Source: Hofstenia miamia (taxonomy: Eukaryota > Xenacoelomorpha > Acoela > Hofsteniidae). Taken from it: 64,000 nt of DNA. Below are positions 1 through 12,876 of this stretch, piece by piece. Made by a program: the position numbers and the translations under genes. Each line of letters opens with the position of its first letter. Position 1 is the stretch's first letter. The notes beneath the pieces were generated by a model. The model was not told the origin of the DNA and made no database searches. It worked only from the letters and a program-made list of their open reading frames with translations. The stretch is from NCBI GenBank assembly GCA_900660155.1, contig CABFPE010000009.1, positions 2,453,898 to 2,517,897 on the forward strand, in the 5' to 3' direction.

Positions 1-165
1 TTTTGATATTAATTTGAGGATCTTTTCGCAGTAATAGAAATAATTGCATCACTTGTACCATGCTGTGCGCGGAAACCATATTGTTCTTAGATGATAAGAT
101 ATTCTCAGCAATTTTTCAAATAATTTACTAAAAGGGTACTTAATTTTGATTGGTCTATATAATTC
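1..165 (-). mobile_element. LINE reverse transcriptase fragment, cut by the window edge
   Basis: Read on the minus strand, about 158 to 1 translates in two frames into the start of a non-LTR reverse transcriptase. A YRPI block followed by FSKLFEKLL is typical of RT motif region 1. After a frame change comes QYGFRAQHGTSDAI, the usual QxGFRxxxxTxDA block of region 2. A frameshift is needed between the two, so the copy is dead. It probably continues to the left of base 1. The clade was not determined. Confidence 0.7.
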
Positions 166-355
166 AAGAACTCAATGTTGATTGAAAAAATTTGCTGAGG
201 AATGTGGAAAATAAAATCTCTACCTTATTACAATTACATGCTATCATTATTAAACGTGTAATATTATTAACTGACCCTCGTAGATAACATATCCCATTAT
301 AAACTAACTATGACCACCATTTTAGCCATTAATATAGTAATTGAATTAAAGTTTT

Positions 356-526
356 TTAATACCTTGAATTAGGTAGAGGATATTTATCTCGATAGTATGG
401 AGACCATGACAAACCCAACGTTTTGATGGCGTCAACAGCGCACATTACAACAGAAATTGTCAAGCTTAAGGATACAAGAACGAAGAAGTACACTGATAGC
501 ACGCAACAACCATATAGTTGGAAAAT
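356..526 (-). CDS. MFSD1: MFSD1-like exon 10 (TM12, C-terminus and stop)
   Basis: The exon opens after TTTTAG at 527-528 and codes for 56 residues. A strongly hydrophobic helix with VSLSLTISVVM is followed by a short polar tail ending PLPNSRY and a TAA stop. It matches the last helix of MFSD1. The tail lacks the long acidic or basic end of the vertebrate protein. I saw no clear AATAAA on the minus strand directly downstream. Confidence 0.8.
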   Translation of the reverse strand: MFQLYGCCVLSVYFFVLVSLSLTISVVMCAVDAIKTLGLSWSPYYRDKYPLPNSRY

Positions 527-604
527 CTAAAATATTATTACAATGCTATTCTTAAGCAATACTTTCAAAACTTAGGGATCTATATATATATATATATATA
601 TATA

Positions 605-656
<52 letters not shown>

Positions 657-3600
657 TTCACTAGATTTGAAATTTATTATATTTTGATACCTTGATAATA
701 GCTAGGCAATTCACTCAATCTAAAACTTGTTTCAACCAAATTCGTTTAACTAATGTTTGTTTTTAAATTCTCCAAATTTCTTCTAGTTTTAAATTGATTG
801 AAGCATGTTTGAATACAGAAAAAAAATGGAATGAACTACTGAATTGAGAAATTTAAATTTTTTTTTAATTATGCTTTGGAAATTTAATTTCCACCTATAA
901 ATGAATTGATTTCCAAACTTTCATTAAGTAAACTTACCAAACCAGCAAGGGGAGTAGAAAGTGAAAGGAAGATGTACTCTATAGATGCCATACACACGAA
1001 TGCAGTGGATACGCAGTTATTCGTCACCAGAAGTGGTACCATCTCCCATAAAGAAGCATTCATTATTGAAAACGAGCAGGCCAGTATAACCTAACCTGTT
1101 TTTATATTAGCTTTTCGAACAATATTAATTCTTAATTTACATATTCAAATAATCCTGTTATATTTTTTTAAAAAATCACACTGGAAATCAATTTTGGTTG
1201 AGCTTCTTGCTAACATATGTTTTATGATTTAAAACATGTCAGACACAAGCTTATCAATTCAAACGACGTCTTAAAATTTTTCCACTAGTAAGAATGGTTT
1301 TAAAATATTCTTTAAGATACATTTCAACCTATGTCAGATAATATAATACATCTCAATACCCCTTCAAACAAATAATCCTCAGTATTTAATCATACGGTTT
1401 ATGATTGACATTCTCGCATCATTGTCATCTTTATACTCGCTTATCATGCATCTGTCAATTGTCCACGTTTCATATTAATTATTCGTAATGACTTCGTGAT
1501 TCACTATTTAGTTTTCTGATTTTTAATATTTTTTCTTGATGGATTTGCCTGTTTTAAGGATTTAGTACTAAACTATTTATTTACAATGGTAATACAGTAT
1601 AAATACGATCCATTATGTGGTTGAATTTCATAGAAATATTCATCATAAAAATCAAATCCAGAGAACATAATGTGGATGTAGTTGCACTTGTAGTTTCTAG
1701 AGATATGCGCAGAGCTGCAACAGTGGCTGGTTTTTGGAAGCACAGCCCGGTACGCACGGTGCATTTTAAGCACGACAGGATTCTTCAAAATATAATTAGG
1801 CCCCTCACGGTTCTACATGTGGTAGCAAACACGGTTTTTAGAATTTTTAAAATTTTAAATTTATGCATTTCTCAAGTATATAAAGTGATTAAAGCAAGTG
1901 CATCATGTTTAATAAATCATCAAAAAAGATCATATAGAAAACATATTGGCCAAAATGGCAGATCGAACATTTTGATGTTGTTCACGTGAAAAACAAAAAA
2001 CTTTATTTTTGAAAAAGTTCGGATATAAGGTTTGATTATTCTAATTAAATGTATGCTATTCTAACACTATGGACATTTAAATAAAGATAACTAATTATTA
2101 GAAAACGCGTATACTGCATAGAAAAATAATGTAATAATTAGAACATAAACTATAAATTTAGAAACATTAAATTACACGAAAGTTCGACAAAAATCGCAAA
2201 ACATTTAATATCTAATACATCTGTAAGCAATAATTTTAAATTCTGCAAGAATTCAAACAGGAATTATATGGCATAACGGCGGACAACAAAAATGCTAATA
2301 TTTTTGTTGCATTTTAAAAATTTCCGCAATGTAGTTTCTACGCATATCTATTTCTAAGAATCATTTGTATTATTAAACATGAACTAGCATTTAATATACT
2401 GTAAACAGAAAATTTCACCAAGAATAATTGTGAGTTTCAGATTTGGGTCATGGCACGGCACGGCAAGATTGCAGCTCTGGGTGTGCAGGACAAGTTATAT
2501 TTAGTCCCACTCCCATTCGCTCCCTGAGCCGCAAGTTCTTTTTTGGTCCCGGTGCCTATTTGATCACGGTAGTGCTATCGTATATCAAGTTAGAATTTTT
2601 TAATTTTAAAATTACAGTGTAACAAAATATAACAAATATGATACGTGGCTGAAGCTTAACGCATCAAAGTAAGTGGTGCAATTAATATTATTTTTAAACA
2701 AATGGTGCGTAACGTATAACATAATATATAGTATGGGAATTCTCGAGATTATGCTTATGTAGGTATCTGATCCCGATACCATCCCGTCCCTGGTCTCGAA
2801 TTATTAATTTTTGGTACCTGTGTATGGTTCCAGTTCCTGTGGGACAACATACGGGACCGGAACTAGGTACCGGTCCCGCACACCTCTAATTTTCTTCCCA
2901 AGGTCAACTAATTGCTAATTAAATTAGGGGCACCTGCAAAATGCAGAAATGCGGATTTGGTGTAACGACATCCACTATTGGGCATAAATGCAACTTACTA
3001 TGTGCATTTATTTTTGGGAATACCTCTTTCACCTCATATAAATGCATTTTAAAACGTACTGAACTACTGCGATTTGTACAAAATTTTCCTCCCTCAAAGA
3101 AATTGGTGGTCATCTGCTTGTTGAAGCATATACTTACTTATCAATGTCTGGTCAAACACTAAAAATGAAATTAATATTGAAATATTGAATGTTACAGAAT
3201 ATCCTACTGACTTTGATACATCAGGCAAATATCATACAACTATTTGCAGACAGTGTAATTATCGAGAACAAAGGAGATGAAACATTCTCATTGTTTTTAC
3301 CAGATATACATCGCAACATGCACTATTTTTAGTGTCAAGCTCTCTGTGCTAATCTTTTCGAAAATTTTATAATCAAGCCTCTGAGTGGCGGTCATACTGA
3401 AATGTCAGCCGTCCACAACCTTCGTTTCTCGTCAAGACACGATATATGTTTATTGTTGTCACTCTCAGATACTGGTCTGAAATTGTATGTATTACCATTA
3501 AGAATTTGAAGTGGTCCTACGTAGTTATCGGTCAATAAATTAGAGCATTAACGTTTCGTTGAAAGTTCTATTTGGCAAGATTATTTGAAAGATATTGTGA

Positions 3601-6600
3601 TTGTCTTACCAAGACAGCTACTACAGATATTTTTAGAGACCAATAATTATGTGCGCATTGGTAGGAGAAAAAATCAAGAAGCAGTTTGGTGTATTATTCC
3701 GAACACTGTAGTCTCATTATCATCATTTGCATGAGCGTTTTTAAGAAAATCAAAGACGTTTCGGTACATGGTATTTTACAAATTGAAATTTTAATATTTT
3801 TAAATGACAATGCTTTAAGTTTAAATATTTTAAATTATAATAGAAATATATCGGTTTGCAAAAATTGGGTAGCCAATGACTAAAAACAGGTAGTGTATAA
3901 TATTTACTGTTATTGAGCGTTATATATATATATATATCAATTCATGTTATTTGAATCCTGAAACAAAGACTTTTATCACCCAAAGATGTGAATTGAACTA
4001 AGTCTCCTTCATATCAGCTGTTTAACAACAAAGAAAAAACTAATTTCAATTTTTAATTTTGAATTTAAAGGATATTTAAGAATCAAACAATTTAAATTAT
4101 CACTTAAAAACACGATTGTCTTTTCAATTTAAATATTTCTTTTGAATTGTCAACGCACTTAATTGGACTCATACATTTTTTCTCCAGAAATCAAAATATT
4201 TTAAAATAGTTGTTGTTCCCATGGACATTGAACCGCCTCATTATCTGAACATTTGGTATGGTAGGAATTCGAATTGTCTGAGCGTCCACAGACCTATAGT
4301 TGTATCCATATCAAAAGCTTTGATAAAACTGTTCAAAAAGTTGGACAAAGCGGTTTATATCTTTAAGGCAACGTTAGTAGAAATAGGGGTTTGATTTTGT
4401 AGTCTGCAGACGCCAGAAATCACAGTTTTGATATTCTCAGAAATGCTCTAACCTAGCGTCAATAAGCCTTTACATTTGTTTGTCATATGCAGAACCTATT
4501 TTTAACCTTTTCACTGTCAAGCTATTTTTTGCTACAAATTTTTTAGAAACTGAGAGATTACTTATTAAAGGTTTTTTCAAAGACAACATTGAAGAGAAAA
4601 AATTTTGAATTTATTTTACAATAAAAATTCAAAGAAAATTGACACACATTGTCCGCTAGTGGTGTTTTTAAGCAACATATCCCAAATGGTGCAAACATGT
4701 TATTCATCTAATAGTAATTATGAAATGGATAGAAGCGAGAATTACACAAAGGCATTTCGCACCTTGGACCCACAAATTTTGCTCGCCTATCGATTTTTGA
4801 TTTCGAACAAGAACCAGATCTTCTTCCACTTCGTTCTTCAGGCATAGGATATCCAGTGTTGAACATTAGTTTTGCCCTTTTGACATAGAACTGTTTAATC
4901 GGGAGTTTTCAATCTTTCCCATTCAGAAGAGTAGCCAGATCTATGAGGATGTCGATTGGACTATGAGGTACCAATGGAACCAAAAATAGCTTCAAATTTT
5001 AAAAAAAAATTTCCACCAGTATTTTTTTGAAATTTCTTGGTTTCTACACAGCGTATGACCTAAATGTGAGACTAAGCAAAGCTTATAGTCATACTGCCAT
5101 TCGTTAAATATGTTAATTCCGAAACTTCGATTGCATAAACAGCTAATTTTGATATTTTAAGTGTAGTACGTGTTAGAACGCCATGTTGTTGTGAAAAAAT
5201 ATGAATTTGTATTACGAGCTTCTTCTTTTAGTTTGAATGTTTAGCTTTGTTATTATAATTGCTCTATTAATTTTAATTATGTGGTTAAATAATTTCCTAA
5301 TGTTTTATACAACTTAGAGTGATAATTGTTTGAATTTCACCTAAACTGGCAAAACGAAGAAAAATATTGTATATGCGTAATTATTTTGGATGCCCCGATT
5401 TATTATTAATCATGGGCGTAGTTGTGTATTTGTTCAAAGTCTTACCATAAGTATAATGGGATTTATCCATGTAAATATTATAAGCAAATGTACTGCCATC
5501 GCTAACACATTGCTGAATATTATCCATATGATATTTCTTCCTGTACGTCTTACAATGAAATTTGTCAATGGTGTCAGAAATAACGCGGTGAAATAAATAA
5601 TGCTGTTTAAATATGAAGCTACTGTAACATCAGCATGATAACGTTCAGCAAAGAAGATTCTAAATAACAAATAGTTAATATTTTCGATGTTTTTCGGTGG
5701 GTCGTTGATTGGGTGGAGATGGAAATTTAATTCTTCTGTGATTATTATTATAAAATCAATTAAAGGGAGTTGGTTTCCAAACACCAATTAGAAACAAGAT
5801 TTACTTCCCTGTGCAAACCAGTGGTGTCATTTAGGGGGTCATTGCTTCCTCTAAATCTAGTCACAAAAGTCAAAATATCAAAAAATGTAAAAAGGAAGAG
5901 AATAATACCATGCATGCTTTGCTGCAATTACATGCAAAATTCAGTTTAACAAACTATGTTGTGCAGTAAAACAAGAATGATAATCTCCAAATTTCACTTT
6001 CCGTGCGAATGGTCTAGCAATAATGCTCATACTATGAATTGGTTTCCACTCTTTAGCACTTAAACACAAAAGGAATCCAATCCCTGCAAGTGAATTGCTG
6101 ATGGTTTCCAACTGATTGGCCAGGACATATCATCATTAATAGTCTATATTTTCCTCCAAAATCTATAGCATATAACAATATGCTTTGCTTTCAATAGTTA
6201 TTCTATTACATTTACATAAGAATAATTGGGAGTGGGTATAGTTTTATGCTATTTTAGTGGTTAAATCAAATAGTAGCAGACAAGCTCATATTGTGGATAT
6301 GCACAACACGCAGCCCTGGTTGAACGAATTTATGAGGCTGATGTACATTTGAGAGCCGACCACATAATTTAAAAAGAATCTCCAACAGCATAATCATTTG
6401 GATATCGTGGAAGCTTATCGGAGTTTATCAGAAATTGTGGTAGGCTTTTTCTGAAGTAATGAAATTGTTCACGATCATTTTTCCAATGAGAGATGTTTTT
6501 CAGTTCTAAAGATGGTGCTACACCAACCATTTTGTCCAAACTTTTGTCCAGATTTTTTTTAAACAAAAGTCTGCAATGTACCACAAATATTCCTGACAAA

Positions 6601-9600
6601 AGTTTATTCAAAAACCCGCAGTGCAGCACACAAAAATCCTGACAAAAGTTTGGAAAAAAAAATGTCAGTGTGTAGCATCCTCTTCAGACAAGTTATTTAT
6701 GTTCAACAATGTCCAATGAAAGATTGTTGAACTTAAAAATGATGAAAGTTGAATCACATAAATTGTCAATATGTTTGCCCAAAAGAAGTCTCGACAATAT
6801 CTTCGCATTTAGTGTTTTGATATTTTGTTTAGTATTAATCATTTGATTATTGTTATTAAAAATCAAGTTGGATATATACCTACTGTTTAGTAGAAGTATT
6901 TGTAACACAGTTTGCACTAAAGCAACAAAATTGCTGGATTAAATTTCAGTGATGATTAATGCAATTCACATTCAGTAATAATTTTGGTCCCCCTTAAGAG
7001 TTTTCTGAAATGGCGCCACTGATGCAAACGCAATTATTATTAATGTTACTCCTCCATTTTTAAATACATTCCCTTCATCAAGCAACATTATCAACATTCT
7101 GATTTCTTAAATGAAAATTCAGAGTATAGTTTTCAACAGAACTACAAATAAGGCGGTTTGAAATGATTTTGAAGATCATGGTGAAACTGAATGTGTGATC
7201 GACACACATTAGATGGTCCCGATTGTGAATACAATATTTTATATATTATATTTTATAATTGTGAAGAGCTTTCCATGCTAGATATAAAGTGCCAATTTAG
7301 TTCATTTTTAAGCGTAATATAGAAAATTTTCTTCACTCAGATTTGTATAAATTTTTTGTGTATGCATTATTTAAAATAGACACAAAAAACGTAGACTTGC
7401 TAAAATTTTGCACTCTTCAAACCATTTGTTGACTGGTGCTAAATAGAAGGAAAAACTGAAAAAGGTGGCAAAATTATATTTCACGCCGGTTTCTAAGGCT
7501 AGGTATGTAAATGTATGCAATTACATAAATTTGGTAAAAACAGTAAGCAAAAATAGCAAGTGTACATATACATGTATGTACATATGATTTATATTTCAGT
7601 TTCATCGGGATCAGATGTCCCAATAGAAAAAATTGCTGGGGATGAATCAAATGTTTACCCAGGGGAAAGCCTGATTTTATATTTTATACAGTTGTTATTT
7701 CCAATTGCTGAAATGTAGAACTAAGCCCTGAACTTGAATAAACAGATTTACCTTAATGTAAGAAATTATAAAAAAAAGCTTTGACATCAAAACAAATTCA
7801 ATTGATAGAGGAAACCAAAAGCGAAGTTCTTTAGCCACATTTGTGGCCTTTGTAACAGTACATCTAGTATAATATATATATATATATATTTATGCTATTG
7901 TTAGCTGTCAAGAAGTGACATCATTCTTAATAATCTACTGAGAAATTGAAAACTATGGATTTATATTAAGTGCACGTTAGAGCAAAATATTCAAAAGTGA
8001 TTTAATATCTATAGATTACAATTTCATTAAATTCTGGGAAATATATAAAAAAATTTAAGACGTTCCTAGAATGGCATCCTTAATTTTATATTTTTACAGA
8101 ATAATTTATCCATGATAGTTCATACGACGTTCTAAATTGCGATTGTTATTTTCTTAGCAACTAGAAGTTGTTTCACAGAACCCAATATTTTATAAATTGC
8201 ATGTACTTTACATTAAAATGTTGAAAATTAAAAATATCTACTTTCCAAGTGATATAAATGGAAGCAGTGCTGAGTAGAAAATTCCACACAGTATAAATAA
8301 AAGCCAGGCTTGTGCTGAGAACTTCCTTAGTTGAGAAAAATAGAATCCTTCTTCGACATCAATGTTAGTCGGCTTCACTTTTGGTGCCCATCGATACTTC
8401 CATTTGTCGTACGCAATTAAGAACAATGCATCAATTAAAGCTAGCACGCAGAATGCGGTTCCTAATTAAAATATATTGGTGCAGATTTGAAAATTTGAAG
8501 ACTAACCTATCGACACGGTAATTGCTAAGACATTATTTGCTGAGAGATCACTCCAATGCAGTATCCATACATAAATGTCTTCTGCAAAACACATATTTAA
8601 TACTGATGCCTAATAAACATAAATTCTGCTATTGCAAAGCACATGAAATGATGTGTTAGATGTCATAAATCTAAATATAGTATTTCTACATCTATATAAA
8701 TCCTAAACATTAACTATGCTGCAAGGAAGCATAGTTTCACTTTTTATAAGCTATAGGCAATGCAAATTGCATATAAATTAAATGCGTAAATATAAATATT
8801 GATTGCAAAGAAACTTACTAGTCTTGAAGTCATCAAAATTGCGTGAAAGGTGGACCTCACCTGGAACCATTTAACCAATTTAATTGCAAATCCATATTGA
8901 CATGCAACCAGTAGTTCATTAGCAGAACTAATTAAAATCACTAATGTCTTAAGATTATTAGTAAATTTACCCTAACAGCATTCTTGCCCCAAGCACTAAC
9001 CAATAGGGTTTATGAACACTCCACATCACAAGTCCAATTAATCCCTAAATATGTTGAATGATTTGATCTGTTCTGGTAGCAATATTGCAAAAACCCTTAA
9101 CATGCTAGCTACTCTAATCTGGGGTTACTTAATATACTAGAAGGTAAAATATTTTTTAAAATTTGTTCTCTCATCATTTAAGGCATGTGAGTGCAACACT
9201 TTGGCTAAGCGCGCACTGTTGATTATTTAATTTAACAATTAAATAATTTACAAATTTAATAGTTTATCCAAACTTAGTCAAGCACGCACTAGTGATTTTT
9301 AATCTGCTCAATCGTTCATTTTAAATGAATTTCATAAATACACAACATGTCTTACGGCAATAATTGAATTACCAAAAAGTGATTTGAAAAACTACTGGAA
9401 TTAGTGAGACATGAATAACATTATGCACATACAAATTTTCGTAAAGAAATTTTTCCGTCTCATCGGTTGGAGCCGTGTCGTCTCATAGAAACAAATGGCG
9501 TCACTGAGGGGGTGTGACCGCATGCATCGGTCAATACAATTTTTTATTCTTCAAAAATAGAAATAAAACTTAATATTAGCAATTTTAAACAATTTTGGAG

Positions 9601-11631
9601 CCATAAGTTTGGAACTTAGAGCCTCTTGGGGCCTAACATATCAAAATAACAATGTAATTATATAAACATAGCAAAAATTTGAGCCCCAATATTAGAAAAA
9701 TATATTTAATACACAATTTTAGACTATTTGGAAGGCCCAATAGTTATGCAGGTACAAAATATTTAGTGAGAAGTATATAGATACACCAAAACGGTTACTG
9801 AAAATTTTCTGCATAAATTTAGGAGTTCTAAGATGGGGGCCCCGAATTGACATCGCACACCAGGCCCCTAAATTTACCGTGACGTCACTGATAGTAACAT
9901 GAAAAAATATCTGTTTTTGAATCTTCAAACATTAGATTATACACGCACATTTATTCTAAGCAATGTTAGATGTTGCATATACTTATGTTCACATATGAAC
10001 AATTTAGTTTTAATTTACTAAATCCTAAATACGAGCCTTGATATCATGCAGAGAAACAGTTGTTTAAAGTAAAGTAAAAGCTCTGGTATTTAATACATGT
10101 AATGAACTAAATAATAGCTTAATCCTTATTTCCAATAAATTCTAATTCGCGGCTCGCTTCTGAATGAATCAATGACTTCTTTCATCGTTACAAATTGTTC
10201 AATTAATTAATTGTAGTGCGCGCACGTCCATTGGAAATACTATGTTCTATTTTATGTGTCAACAATTTAATCAACGCGAAAATAGATCACGCAGGAATTT
10301 TTTAATTTCTGTGATCATTAAATTGCTAGTGCGCGTTGACGCAAAGAAAACTCTGTGTTCTATTTTGTAAACTAAATAGTTTTGTATTTACGTAAATTTA
10401 AAATCACTAGTGCGCGCGGCGCCTTAACCGCAGCTATTTCTTTTTTATGTAGGAGGCCTGCCTTAACCCGTCCAAAAAGTATATAGTTCAGGTCAAAACT
10501 AATGAGAGTGAGAAAATGAAATTTGTGACTCAGCTATATATAACAAAGAGGTAAATGTGATATCAAACTAAAGCTAAGTTTATCGCCGATGATTCTCCGC
10601 TGTCTGTTAACCCATTAATTTTCCCCGCTGCTCGGTAGTGGCCATTAAACGGTAATAACATCTTGCGATTCGAGTAAATACCTTCTCAATTCGGTCAAAT
10701 TTTGAGGATTTTTCTTTTCAACGTTGTCTTTTAGTATCTCGATAGGAGACAAATCGGGTGAATTCGGTGGCCGCTGCATTATCTAAACATTTCTGCCCGC
10801 AAAAAATGCCTTTGTTGTCGTTGACGTATGAGGAGTTGCCCCGTTCTGTTGCAGGATCCAGCCAGTTGGATATAAGCAATCGGCATATGTAAGGAATTGT
10901 TCTACAATTTCGCAATACTTTTGGCTGTTAATGGACCATGGGCCGTCGATAATACACATATAGAAACCACGATAAGATAACGCTCCCCACCCTATAAGTT
11001 TTGGGGAACATTTTGGCGTCTTTTTAAAGGATTTTTTGCCTCGTTTTGAGTACCAAACTTGCACGGTATTCCAGTGAAGCTGGAACAAGGACTCGTCCGT
11101 GAGAAAAACATTTTGGAAATGGTAGTCGATCCATTCATTACAAAATGTTAGTCTTCTCTGTTCTTGTAACAGCGAAATCGAGGGAACTTTTTTGGGCAAG
11201 TTCTTCAGCACTCCGGAAATACGGAGGTTTCTCTGGATGGTGCTGGTGCTAAAAGTCTTGCCTGTTTTGCGCTAAACCGATTAGCGACTTTTTCCCCGAG
11301 AGAGTTGGTTGTTACAGCGCCTGTCAAAACCCTTCGATCTTCACCGCCTAATTTCCTACGTCGGTCACTTCCTGATGAAAGCACGGAATAATTCCTGTAG
11401 AATGTGCTTCTGGCCATTCCCGACAATTACAACAACGTTTCGCTATCTGTTACAATGCCAGACTTGAAAAGAATTTCAAGTCGGTTGCGTTTTTCTTGAA
11501 AAATCATTTTGGCGACGCACTATGACAATTGTGATGGTAATTTGCTGGCTGGTTAATTGCATTTCGAACGTGAAAGTTAGACAGGTGTCACGGCCGGTAT
11601 GTCTGCTACATTTCTTGTTTTTACAGCATTT

Positions 11632-11667
<36 letters not shown>

Positions 11668-12833
11668 TCTATTTTTGCGAAAGATAGATTAATTGCTGTG
11701 ATATTGTATATGATGACATAGCAATATTTGCAATCTGTGATTATCAATGTATGAAGGCTGATCACAGGTCAAATTTCTCACTGGAAATTTTTACATTTCT
11801 GTTTCGTACATCCTCGGCCAGAAATTCTTTAAAATAGAAATTTACTTCAATTGAATAAAATATCAGCAAAATTTGAATGATTCTGACCACTATGATCATT
11901 TCTAGGTTTTTCGGAATCCTTATTTAATGCATGAGTACAATTTCAGTTTTCACCAACGTTTTGTTTATTTTTCTAAATCAGATAAAGCAAAAGTAATCTT
12001 TTGTTACCATTAATTTCCTAGACAAGTAACTAAGCCATATGCAATATGTATAATTTTAGAATTCCAATATTTTACTCAATTATCAAATCCTTGTGATTGA
12101 TGCTTACTTGTCATCAAATATTTTTAGCAAAAATCACTGGAATCTAGAAGGTCCGCTTTATTGATGTAACCATAAACACTAACATGGGGACGTCATGAGA
12201 CAGCCAATTGGCGTATGGGACAATGAGATTAGATAGGAAAGGATGTTCCATGAAAAGTCTTTCGCTATCTTTTCATGAATTTGGATTAGTTTGCGATTAA
12301 TCAGCGTTTACTATTTTTTGAAGAAATTGCAGCTTTAAAACTACCAAGCAGTATAGAATTAACTTATTATAAAAATTTTGTGAAAACTTTTTTGATAGTT
12401 TACATATCACAGAATGTCTGAAAATTCTATATCATACATGTTGGAAGCGGACAACCGAATTACGTAATAAAGCTTTCAGAAAATCCGAAATAATATGCCA
12501 TTTTCTACTAGAAATGATTTAAATTACGGTTTGTATCGAAATTGACGAGTCATATTTCTAATGATAATTAGATATAATTATGTGTTAAAACGGACAAAAA
12601 CCAAATTTCATCAATGTTACTGAATAAAATTGGTTTGATTTGGTATTCTGGAGTCACCGGAAATCAAAATGTAGCACAGCTTTAATGTTCTCCGCAAATT
12701 ATATTTGTATGTAAGATGATTGTAGATACTCTTATTCAAACTAGGATGTTTGTTTAAAGGTAGTTGCTATCAAAGGAAAACGTTCTTAATTTTGTGTAAT
12801 AAAATTTTAGTGTATGTGGATTTTCAACTTTTA

Positions 12834-12876
<43 letters not shown>

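Noticed and set aside
906-1094. Plus-strand frame of 62 codons
   Set aside because: It is the antisense of exon 9 of the MFSD1-like gene, whose splice phases and protein match are convincing.
1615-1989. Plus-strand frame of 124 codons
   Set aside because: It is long for this AT-rich DNA, but the translation shows no domain, and it overlaps an equally random frame on the other strand.
8582-8585. CAG at 8582-8585 as acceptor of MFSD1-like exon 6
   Set aside because: It would start the exon in phase 1 while exon 5 ends in phase 0. The ATTAG upstream gives the correct phase and the expected SVLNM residues.
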